Assembly: GCA_032433595.1 (NCBI GenBank) | Contig: JASWJB010000179.1 | Location: forward strand, 1-64,000 | DNA from: Conoideocrella luteorostrata | Lineage: Eukaryota > Ascomycota > Sordariomycetes > Hypocreales > Clavicipitaceae | Reading direction: 5' to 3' | Length of the DNA: 64,000 bases | Shown here: in pieces, positions 1 to 9,708 of the stretch | Numbering within the stretch: position 1 is the first letter of the stretch | Layout: every line of letters starts with the position of its first letter | Program-made: the position numbers and the translations under genes | Notes under the pieces: generated by a model | The model's database searches: none | What the model saw: the letters and a program-made list of their open reading frames with translations, nothing else | Told to the model about the DNA's origin: nothing

Positions 1-421
1 CTTTTTTTCTTTTTTTTTTTTAAATATCCATGTTGTTTGGCATACACAATCTCATGAATGCATTGTACATATACAACCTACTTGATAGCATTAAATCTTG
101 ACATCTTCCCTGCATATTTTGCTCGGTATACACAATCTGATGAATGCATTGTATATATATATATAATATACTTGAAACCATTGAATCTTGACATCGTCCA
201 CACATATATTCTTGATCAAGAACAAACAGCACAGTGAAAGATTTCTTTCTTTGTTATATCTCATTACTTCATAGCCTTTGAACGGCACAGGTACATACAT
301 ATATACCATACGTACTGTGCATTAACACGTATGTCTTTACGCTGTATACACTTTGACATCTCATATCCATATCCAAATCCAAAATCCGGGCTGCTGCTGC
401 ATGTGTAGGTAGAACTACTAC
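1..421. other. Left-edge AT-rich intergenic DNA
   Basis: No gene is supported here. It is AT-rich, starts with a poly-T run and lies downstream of the trehalase stop codon, so part of it is probably the trehalase 3' UTR. It contains the diverged direct repeat listed separately. Confidence 0.6.
39..199. repeat. Diverged tandem direct repeat, two units
   Basis: Two units of about 70 to 75 bases follow each other at 39-110 and 126-199. Both contain the blocks ATACACAATCT, GATGAATGCATTGTA (one mismatch), ACTTGA and AATCTTGACATC in the same order. The units differ by substitutions and a TA-repeat expansion in the second. No coding potential is evident. Confidence 0.75.
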
Positions 422-2571
422 CTACTTTCTGCTTCCAAACCTCTTCACTCTCCTAGCATCGCCTGCCGTCAACTCCACCGCACTGATGCTCCTCTTCCCG
501 CCTTGCGTGCTGGCGGCGGCCTTGATGTCACCGCAGTCCGGCCTCTTCAAATCGTTGCCGAACGTGTCCGCTGCCCAAATCAGCACACCGTTCGTCCACC
601 CAAAGCCCTCGACGACCTCGTATTCACCTCCGCTTCCGGCTCCATTGGTCGAATTGTCATTGTACTTTTCGAACATGACGCCCTTGTCCTTGTCAGTCAG
701 TCCCGGGAGCTTGGGCGTCGCAGAGGTAGATCCCCCTGTGGCGTACCACGTGCAAAAGGTAGAGTCCAGGTATCGCTGGCCCAGAGAAAGCGCCATGTTT
801 CGGACGTCCTTGTAGGCGGGATCCTCCTCGCCAAAAGTTGGGGGAGTGTTGATCAGACCCTGCATGAGGATGTGCATCAGCGGCGGCCACACGTTGGGCT
901 GGTCCCACTGCTCCTTGGCTTGCAGGTTGGTAGCGGGGATGCCGCCCTTGCGAGCCTTCAGGTAATCCCCAATACGGGCGTATATGGTCTTCACCGCGCG
1001 GGGGTTGTTCTTCAAGTATGAGGGTGCGGCTCCTTGCCAGAATGGATAGAATTGTCCAACATTGAAGGCGACTTGTTGGCCGGGAGGGGCTGTCCGACTA
1101 TCAGATGCAATGGCGTCATTATCCGTAATGGTGTAGATGTTTTGCGACGAAGACGTCGTGTTGTAGTCAAAGTAGCTGAAAAGTGTCTCGTTCCACATGA
1201 GAGCGTGCATGGCCTCGCTGCGAGTTTCGGCCCTTTTTTCCCAGTCGCCAGCCGCTGTAGAGTTTCCCGTCTGATTGAAGAAGCGTGCAATGGACAGTTC
1301 GTTCCCGTACAGGATGGAGTTCAAGCACACGGGGACGATGCTCTTGGCATTGCTACTGCGCAGGGGGAAATAAACATCGCGGGCAGAATCGGCAGGGTTG
1401 GCGATCCAGCGGGAACTAAAGTCCCAGCCGTTCTCCGCGTTGGTGGCCAAGTTGGCGTAGAGCTCCATGCGCTGCGTATCATTGAGCTTTTCGTTCTCGG
1501 GGTAGATGATGCCCGAGGCGGCGTAGTACGACGAATTGCTGGCAGTTTCGTAGTCCTCCCGGTAGGACTCTGGCCGGGGCTGGGTATTGTCCACAGCGTA
1601 GCGGTTGAGGTCGTACGTCCTGCCCCCAGCTTCCACTCTGATGGTCCTGTTGACCATCCAGAAATCATGCTCCTTGACCAGCAACGGAAGGGCGCGCTGC
1701 AGGATGCTCGTGTCGTTGGTGTGTTCAATATACAGCTTCACCATCTGCGACAGCATGGGCGGCTGCGACCGGTTCAGGTAGTATATCCTCGCTCCGTTGG
1801 GTACGAAGCCGAACTGCTCCACAAAGTCGAGGAAGTTCTCAATGGTGTTCCTGGCAATCTCGATGAAGGATCCCTTTGTCCGCAGCAGGCCCTCCAATAT
1901 CCAGTACGAGTCCCAGTAGTACGGCTCACGGAAACGACCGCCCGCGACGACAAAGGTGCGGTTGATGGGGATGAAGCTATTCGGACAGCCGGTGCAGTTG
2001 GAGTTGGAGCCGCTGTATGAGCGAGTCAAGTCCGGCCAGATCTCAATGACTTTAACGACGAATTCCTTAATAACAGTGTCGTTGAGAGCCTTGAGAAACT
2101 GGGGGTCCGTGGTGAGATTGCCCTTGGGGACCTCCTGGAGCTCCTGGCCCGCGTCGGCAAAGTACGTGGTCAGGAAGCCTTGCAGGGCTGTGTTATTTCT
2201 GAGTGGTTTTTCAAGCTTGTCAAAGGCCTCTTGGATCTCCTTAAGGGGCTTTATGGCGGGCCTGCAAAAACGCTCTGGTCAGTTGGTGTTTTGTTTGTGT
2301 GTGTGTGTGTGTGTATACCAACTTGCTAGCCGGCTAGGTCGAACAAGTAATAAAGAAGGGGACCGGATCGGATGAGGTTAGGGAGCGCATACATATCGAC
2401 AAAGGTCTTGGAGTCGGAAAATGGTCTGGCAAGCTCAACTTCCTTCAGGATATCCCCGTAGCAATAAATTGGCGAGTCGCAGGGAGCCACGACTGATCCA
2501 TTGGAGTACAGAGCCGTGACGGCCGGCGCGGCCACGGCCAGAGCAGCCGCGAGCTTGCGTAGATTGGCCAT
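422..2571 (-). CDS. Secreted alpha,alpha-trehalase, GH37
   Basis: Hydrolyses trehalose to two glucose molecules. Two exons (2571-2393, 2261-422) joined by a GTATGC...CAG intron that contains a TG microsatellite give 672 residues. GH37 signature 1 (GGRFREPYYWDSYW) lies near residues 167-180 and signature 2 (QWDQPNVWPP) near 511-520. ENGWDFSSRW near 336-345 corresponds to the ESGWD segment that carries the catalytic Asp in bacterial TreA. The chosen ATG begins a signal peptide (MANLRKLAAALAVAAPAVTA); an in-frame ATG nine codons upstream would spoil it. Many N-glycosylation sequons (for example NRT, NSS, NQT, NTT) agree with secretion. The Ca2+-binding regulatory leader of cytosolic neutral trehalase (Nth1) is absent, so this is probably an extracellular or wall enzyme for using external trehalose. 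Confidence 0.93.
2291..2314. repeat. TG dinucleotide microsatellite in trehalase intron
   Basis: A run of about 12 TG units sits inside the single trehalase intron, on the opposite strand to the gene. Confidence 0.85.
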
Positions 2572-4084
2572 TGCGGCAAGACGTTCTTCAGTCGACACCT
2601 AGCAGCGTTGCGATAAGAGGGTTTCGAGGCCGGCAGAAGCAGCAATTATGCCGTGCTGGTAGCAATTGGTCTTACAAAGGGGACCCAAAACAAAGTTCAA
2701 AGAGAGGGAAAAGGAGAGGAGGAGGCGGAGGAGAAGGAAGAAGTATTGAAGGAGGCGCACATCAACAACACGGAAGAAGGGGGGAGCTCACGAGCTATAA
2801 CTAGAGCTTTGGAGTTTTGGAGCTTCGACTCCCAAAGCTACTATATATTAGTTATACACTAGCAAGCTCGAAGCCTCTACGGCACGCAGTGACACAGCAT
2901 GGCCAAGCAACTAGCATATTAGCTACGGAGCACTCGACGTGACTACATGAGTAGTTAGATGGGCAGGGGACCAAGACCCCATGGCGTACGTAGCTCGACG
3001 ACCGTCTGTGGCTGGAGAAACAAACCGCATGATGGTGTGTAAAAATAAACATTAAAAAAAAAAGCCGGTCTGCGCATCATCTCGCATCTCGCATCTCGCA
3101 TCGGCCCTGGCTCGGTCCAAGCAAGGCTTGCAGCAAAAGAATTGTTTACTGCTCTGTACTCCTCCGTAGCACCACCAGCCATCCATCCGGGGACTCCAAG
3201 GACAAGGATGCACCCAGGATGTGGAGAAAGCCATGGATTCGGGGCCATGCAACTCTGTAGATCAACGCACGCATTGCAGATGGGCAGATCAATCCAAGGT
3301 TCGTTCGTTGGAGCTTCGTTTTCCCCCGAACCCAGCCAGCCTCTGCCGAGTTTGGAGTTGGTGGCGTGGCGTAACTAGCGCCCGGATGCACAGCACAAGC
3401 CTTTTTAAGTTCTTCATGGGGGCAGATACCACACAACACAATACAATACGCCGTCTTCCCTGCTCCGGTAGTTGGTTAATTAGCCGTTGCTCCGTGGTTG
3501 GAGAGAAGCCCTTTCCGGACGGCTTCGATGCGTTCAACGAGTCGGAGTGTCCGGCCTGGCCACGGCGGTCAAGGTCACGACGCTTCGACCTGTTCGTCCC
3601 GAAAGCAACGTGACGAATGGCTCGTAGCGCATCCTCGTGCGCGGCTCAGATTGATTGCCAGCCAGCTGGGATGACTGTCCTTTTTTTTTTTTTTGTTTAC
3701 CTGGTAGAGGGATCATCGCTGCAGCTGTTTATCGGCAATCTTGGTGCCATCCATTCCTCGCTTCTGATTTTATGCATTGTCTACGACGCTACTCCGGACG
3801 GAGCATTTGACGCGATGGTCCACGCAGCAGCATCCCCCAGCACCTACTACGGCACATGCCAAGAGACAGATGCCACCAGGCTGAGAAGGTTTTTTTCTGA
3901 TCATGCCCGCCCAACGACCCGAATGGAGTATCAGTCTACGAAAAACATCCAAGAAGGTAATGTCGCAAGCAATGTCCATCCTTGCAACGCCATGCCATGC
4001 CATGAAACCACCACCGATGCGCACGTTATGGCCGTAGTAGAGCCGTTTTTGCGGAGTAACGGAGCTAACTAGCTCACTCTTAAC

Positions 4085-4123
4085 TACTCCGTACTCCGGA
4101 GCCAGTTAGTTAGTTACTCCGTA
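4085..4123. repeat. TACTCCGTA motif pair
   Basis: The 9-mer TACTCCGTA occurs at 4085-4093 and 4115-4123, with a near-copy TACTCCGGA between them and inverted GGAGTAACGGAG just upstream. It is one of several intergenic occurrences in this window. Confidence 0.7.
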
Positions 4124-4177
4124 CCTCACCTTAGCCTGCCGGATGTATTCTCGTGGCTGTGAGACGGTGAACTTACC

Positions 4178-4217
4178 TGGCTTGGCTTCGGCTTGGCTTT
4201 GGCTTGGCTATGGCTTG
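4178..4217. repeat. GGCTTGGCTT minisatellite
   Basis: Four imperfect units of TTGGCTTGGC type follow one another, with single-base changes (TTC, TTT, TAT) between units. Non-coding. Confidence 0.7.
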
Positions 4218-5311
4218 TCGTCCTTGATGATGACGGAGAACCCCGTCATGGACGCCGCACGTTCAGCCCATGCTTGGCAGCTCAAATTTTTCACGACAAT
4301 ACTCCGAAATTCTTGACTAATAGGTGCTTTCTCAGTTGTTAGCTCATTAATCAGTTGGACAGTTAGTCAGTCAGCCAGTTACGGAGTGGAGGAAGCCACA
4401 TACGCAGCTTAGGGACGCCAGACTAACGGCCGACACGCGGCGAACAGACACAATAGAAGGCATCCAACGACCCTGACGAGGAACAGCCCACGCACCCAAG
4501 AAAGAAACCACCGAGTGTCAGTTCAATCCCGAGTTCGACGCCAGCAGTAAGATAGCGATCCGGTCGCGTAATCAGCAGCAGGAAAGACAACTCATCTTTG
4601 CATTGACGCTCGGCCGTGTCAACGGGGCAGCACACCCTGGCCGGTAGTGGGCACCAAAAAAGCTGGGGTCCAGTTCATCTGGGGACCTGTAATGCATGAA
4701 TGAACAATGACATAGCAGCAGCTGTGCGCAGCATGAGTGGGCTCCGTGCACTTTTCTTCCCGATCCATATCTGGGGGGGGGGGGGCCAGGGGGGAGGTCT
4801 CCTTCACCTTCATCCACCACCGGCCCGAATATGGAAGATAAAGCCTCGCTGGTGGAGTAGACGGACTGGGGAGAGCAGGCATTGTTGGCGATAGCGATGA
4901 TTGTGCAATCGTTTATCAAGGTTAAGGTTTAGTTCATCGTGAAAAGAAAAACCGGGTTGAAGAGTTGTGCCGCTAAGACGGGGCAAATGATATTGCAGGA
5001 CGTAACATCCGAGGCAAATCTCAATGTGACTGACCAGGTGGGCACAGGATGGTTTTGCAATTCTTGTAAGTGCGCGTCGTCGATGAAGAAGACCATACGA
5101 TTGTAGCTGGTAATGACAAGTTTGCAATGGGTAAAGTTCCCAGCAACCGGCGACCGAAACAGATGCTCTTTTCCCCCAAGTAGAGGCTCCGCGTCGTTCA
5201 ACAAAGACGTCTAGCCGAACACACACCAAGCTGGAATAAAGACAACGCCAATATCGTTTCAAGGTACTAAAGTCCCTTGCGTTGCCTACATCAGTTGCCT
5301 TGCAGTTACTA

Positions 5312-6790
5312 CTACTCTACCTCGACAACATCCCCAGGCACGGTAACCAACCCAAACCCCCCGTCTAGATAGTACCAACGATCATACGGCGCCGGCCTTG
5401 CTGCCGCAGGAAGCGTTTTCGACCTGTCAGGAATGCCAAACTTCCTCCCAGCCTCCTCCGGCTTGACATAAGTCTTGCAAGCGCGCGGGTTGGTCGTCTG
5501 CCAAACGCTAATCTCGCCCTTGTCCTGCCTGCCGAGCGCGAGATCTCGCCAGTGCTGGTGTGATTCAACAAGCTTGGCGAGCATAGTGGAGGCATTGACA
5601 TAGGCGTTTCCGACGATGGTGTTGAGGCCTTTGCCGCGGGCGATTTTGTAATACTTTTTTATTTTAGACGGGGCTTGATTAGTCGCAACAAAACTTCAAA
5701 AGTATATGGGAAACGGAGAGAGTCTTGCTTGCGGGCTGCTTACGATGAACCAGTCGTGAAAGGATTGTGTTACGCCAGGTCGATACTTTTCGACGTCTTC
5801 GACGGCTATGTTTCTTTAGTTTAATGTGACTTTGTGTGAAGCAGCTGTGCGTATAGACGTACAGTTGACGAGCTTTGCCAGCGGATCTCTTACATCCACA
5901 GCAATGACCTTCCAGTCCGTCGTATCATCCTACACGAGTTAGCCGCAAACCACATCAGGGTACCTCTGAAAGGAGCCAAGTAAGAGAAATAAGGAGAGGC
6001 GCAGGGGGAAGCCCCCCCCCCGATTTACTCACATCAATCATGGCAAGTCCCCCCAGGACCTTCACCTGCTTCACCTCTCCCGCATATCCAGGCCTGCACG
6101 TCAATCAGCAACCAAGAGAATGAGAACGACCCAAACAAACATCCCGCGTAAAAACTCACTGAATCGAACTGATGTCGAACAAGTCCACCGGATCGTTATC
6201 GCCCACAAACCCCGTATAATTATCCTTCACGTGCGGGCTCTCCCACGTCTGCGGGATGGATCCATACAGGAACGGGTACGACTTGTGCGGGAAGAAGCTT
6301 GCCACAAAGCGAGGTTTCTTCTTTTTGGTGTCGTGAAAGAGGGGGTCTTTTTTAGATAGATTAGCAGGGAGGGTTTTCCTTTATTTCCTTACACATTCCA
6401 ACAAGTAAATTGCTTCCTTGTACGCCTAGTCGGTGTGTTTTCCCAGTGACTGGGGGGAGCTGAACTAACTAAGGGGTTCGTTTCGCTGCGTCTCAACCTT
6501 GCCGTCTGTCCAGCGCGGTATTTCGACGACAAAGTTGACGATGGGGCCGGGCTTGTTGTCTGGGTAAAGCGGGATGTCGTGCCATGGGGAGATGGGGTTG
6601 CTGTTCTTTTCCAGCCAGACTCGCCACTCCTGCGAAGTTTTGGTCAGTCCATGAAGTGAATTGATACAGGAGAGAGGCGACGCACGACGGTATTTCGAGC
6701 ACCGACTTCTCGGAGGGCATATTCCGTCGAATTACCCTGCTGGGCAGCAACAGCTCCCACCGCGCCGAGGATCAACGCCAAAGCATACAT
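5312..6790 (-). CDS. Inorganic pyrophosphatase, family I, with secretory-type leader
   Basis: Hydrolyses pyrophosphate to two phosphates. Seven exons (6790-6686, 6629-6470, 6346-6160, 6093-6033, 5929-5863, 5805-5744, 5653-5312) give 327 residues. After the leader the protein follows yeast Ipp1 closely: VGARNTV, HDIPLY, VVEIPRW, HDTKKKK, then the metal-binding signature DNDPVD at residues 138-143, TDWKVIAVD and WFIYYKI. The five internal introns have clear GT/AG borders, and two junctions (LN|PLF, Q|PGYAGEVKQ) restore conserved residues exactly. The N-terminus MYALALILGAVGAVAAQ is a hydrophobic signal peptide without the Arg-rich amphipathic character expected of mitochondrial Ppa2. Secretion or residence in the secretory pathway or vacuole is inferred, not shown. 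All seven exons are co-linear with no frameshift. Confidence 0.92.
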
Positions 6791-7857
6791 CTTTTTGACC
6801 GACAGCTCTCTCTTCCAAATTGAGTCGTGGAGGCCGTGTGCTTTGAGAAATCGCGCTTGGACATCCGGCCGGTTCCCATTCACCTTATCTATTTCTCGGG
6901 GGCGCCGCAAGTTGAACACCACTCCACTCAATGCGACGTATGCGCCTATTACGAACCGAGCAAACCCGCCGTCCTCCACAAACAACTAGCAGGCATATCG
7001 ATTATCAAATAGTGTCTTCCTCAAGACACTTTCGTCCCTGTCGACCTGCAGTCTTGGGGAGATAAAGCCGGAGACTAATGCGATGGCATGCCGCTCCCCT
7101 TGCCATGAACTTCCAGTAGAGCGAACCATGGGTGCCCACGTGGGCTTGGCATCAGGAGGATTTAGCGGGCTGCAGATGATGATGACGATGATGATGGACG
7201 GAGGCCTTGACCGAAGCATGTGTCTGGTGGAATCTTTTTCTGGAAGTCGAATCTGACTTGTATTTATTGGAGAAAAATAGGGAAAAAACTGAATTGTGGC
7301 TTGAACTAAAGTAAATGGTCTTGGCAGCTGCAACCTCGTACAACTAGGTCGGAAGCCTGCGAAATGATTCCTTATCCATAGAGCATTTGGGAAGAGGCTG
7401 GCGAGGCGAACAGATCCGAGTGAAATGTTTGGCTTCACTCGTCGCTATATAACCTGACGTGGTATCCCGGCGGCACCTTCAATGATCATGTGGAACGTTG
7501 TGCAAGCTTGTGTGTATTTTTTTGCTGTGGAAACGCAGCCGTCTATTTAAAACGCCAACTAGTGAGTCGCAGTTTTCCTATGATACAATGCCCTCAAAAT
7601 GCGCCATTATCGTAACAAACCAGTTGGTTCATAATTAGTACTCCGTACTTCGTTGGGGGATGGCCACGCGACTGCAGCGTCAGAGCAACCATCAATTCGT
7701 AAGTCGACAAGCCATCAATCACTCCTGAACCACTTCTGGCCTCTAATCTTCAGAACCACTGTGCAACCGGGAAGCCGTTGAAAGTAAAAATACCAAAGCA
7801 CAACCCTCCGGGCAGTTATTTTAAGCCAACGCGCACAATGGCTGCCCTTGTCAATGC
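6791..7857. other. Intergenic between pyrophosphatase and C2H2 gene
   Basis: Upstream of the pyrophosphatase. ORFs are short and resemble nothing I recognise. It includes a GAT/GAC-rich microsatellite-like stretch at about 7176-7198 and one TACTCCGTA at 7639-7647. Confidence 0.55.
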
Positions 7858-8335
7858 CTACCTTTTAAGAGCATCCGGTGTGTCGCTCTTCTTTTCCCGC
7901 TTTCTTTGCATCCGGAGCATGCGCTTCCTTTCCAAGTCTTGCTTCTTCTCAACCTCGACAGCCGACTCCGTCTGCAGACTCTCCATCAGGACATTGAGTT
8001 GGTCAAACGGATCCGCAGTCTCGTTGACGCGGCTCCCATAGCCACTCCCACGAGCGGGCTTATCGTCAGGGGGCAGGTGTGCTACCTTGTAGTGCTCATC
8101 AAGTTCACCGAAATTACGGAAGCCTCGCGAATAGCATCCAGGGTGGAGACAATATAGCACGTCGTCTTCACTGCGCGTTCATTAGCTCCCTCGAGTCATC
8201 ACGAAAACGGTCCCTGGCAGACAACATGCAAAAGAAGCTCTCTTACGCGAAGCTCTCCTTGATAACTTCCAAGCGGGATCGGCGCTTCTGAGGACTGCTT
8301 CCCTTTGGCGGCCATACAATTTCTTTAGAAGACAT
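7858..8335 (-). CDS. Small C2H2 zinc-finger protein
   Basis: Two exons (8335-8247, 8170-7858) joined by a GTAAGA...CAG intron encode 133 residues. The splice restores a continuous finger: C-x4-C-x13-H-x4-H within YCLHPGCYSRGF...ELDEHYKVAH, near residues 37-62. Ahead of it is a basic stretch (SPQKRRSRLEVIKES). Behind it is a charged, probably helical tail (EVEKKQDLERKRMLRMQRKR) ending in DALKR. It could be a nucleic-acid-binding or ribosome/spliceosome-associated factor, but I do not recognise the family. The start ATG (MSSKEIVWPP) is the only one in frame before the finger. Confidence 0.7.
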
Positions 8336-9186
8336 GAGAATATGCACCAGCAAGAAAGTGGCGATGGGTTGACTCGATAGAGCTGGCACGTCTCATGCGC
8401 GTTCGTATGCGAGGTCGACAAATACTCACCTGAACTGAATGCTTCACAGAGGGAGATTGAGTTCGGGGAAATTCTTTGCGCAAAATGCGCACACCGAGTT
8501 TTTTTTTTGATGTGAAGAGGAGAAGAGGGGTAGGGTAACTACGAATTTGACGCGATGGCCATCAGCAGTTCCAAATTTAAATCTTGGCGCAGGCTCCCTT
8601 ATTTTTGGTCCCTCCTTGATTGGAGGGGGAATTTAAATAAAAAATTGAAAAGAAAAAATTAAACGGAAATTTAAAAATAAAAATGTTACGACTACCTTGC
8701 GGGGAGGATTTTTCTCCCTTCATCTAGTATGAATATTAGAAGTGATATCAAATAAGAAAATGTCAAGTGCGCTGGGTGGGGTGGCTTGCTCCAGCATCTA
8801 ATTATTCCCGCTGGACCCTGTAACCTAGGTACTACCGTAGTACTAAGCGGCACGGAGCAGTATGGGCTTGTACTTGCTCTGCAGTCATAGTCTGTACGGC
8901 GTACGGAGTCTACTCCGTTAACGAATGACCGGGAGCCAACGACGACGTCATTGTGTCATTGCCTCAGTTTTGGGGGTGCGCATACTCCGTACATAAGTAG
9001 TAAGTAACTAAAACCGTACCCGAAGATATGCTGCCAACGACAACTAAAAGCCATGAGTATCCAATTCTATCCACACACTCGTTCGTCTCTCTTACATGAT
9101 ATCCGTGCCGCTGTCAGTCTATCAGCTTGAAAGCGCACGTCTCCATACCTCTCCAACATCTCTATTCCTCAAGCTCTCTTTGCACC
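8336..9186. other. Intergenic, AT-rich patch and TACTCCGTA motifs
   Basis: No gene seen. It holds an A-rich segment at about 8630-8690 and motif TACTCCGTA at 8983-8991, with partial copies in both orientations at 8902-8918. Confidence 0.55.
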
Positions 9187-9708
9187 TTACGCCAACTGAG
9201 GCGCCGCTTTGACCTTGTCATCGTCAATCTTCTCAACAACACACGCCGTGCCATACGCCGCAGTCTGCGCGAAGCCACCCATGTCGCCCGCGTCGAACCG
9301 CAAGCAAATAATTGCATTGCCTCCCCGTCGCTTGCACTCCTCGACCACTCGACTAATAGAATCATTCCGGCAATAGTACAGCATGGACGTAAACCAGCGG
9401 AGTTCGCCGCCCGCGAAGCTCTTGAGCACCATTCCGAGGCTAGCGGCCAGGTTGCGGCTACGAACGCTGATGCCGTAGACTGTGCCCAGAACCTGAACGA
9501 TTCGATATCCCGGAAGATCCATCATAGCTAAATGTCGTAGGTATGGTGAGTAAGTAGGCTCCTGTGAGTATTTTTCTGCAAACCGTGATTTTGTTCAAGA
9601 CGTACTGGTTGTGATGACACCATCGGTCTCAGTAAAGCAATGGAGATCAGATAATTGAGGAGGAACATGAGCAACCTCTGCAGCCTCCTTTTCTTTATGC
9701 CCGACCAT
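9187..9708 (-). CDS. YbjQ / UPF0145 family protein
   Basis: Two exons (9708-9606, 9527-9187) with a GTACGT...TAG intron give 147 residues. The junction rebuilds a family-typical start of the domain: TDGVITT|TMMDLPGYRIVQVLGTVYG. Further conserved blocks are GISVRSRN, FAGGEL, FTSMLYYCRN, ECKRRGGNAIICLRFD and FAQTAAYGTACVVEKI. Bacterial YbjQ proteins are about 105-residue pentamer-forming proteins of the UPF0145/heavy-metal-binding fold with no settled function. The fungal version here carries a roughly 30-residue charged N-terminal extension. No signal peptide is visible, so it is probably cytosolic. Function cannot be assigned beyond family membership. Confidence 0.87.

Larger units (their letters stand above)
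2572..5311. other. Gene-free interval with simple repeats
   Basis: About 2.7 kb between the trehalase start and the pyrophosphatase stop. No ORF here resembles a protein. It holds a GGA-rich purine tract near 2710-2760, a poly-T tract near 3680, the TACTCCGTA motifs near 4085, a GGCTTGGCTT minisatellite and a G14 run near 4772. Part must serve as the trehalase promoter, but I cannot define sites. Confidence 0.6.

Noticed and set aside
1034..2020. 328-codon open frame on the plus strand opposite the trehalase
   Set aside because: It is antisense to a well-supported exon, and its sequence follows from codon bias of the real gene. No domain.
3617..4072. 151-codon plus-strand frame with a hydrophobic stretch
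   Set aside because: The hydrophobic run comes from a poly-T tract. Nothing else resembles a protein.
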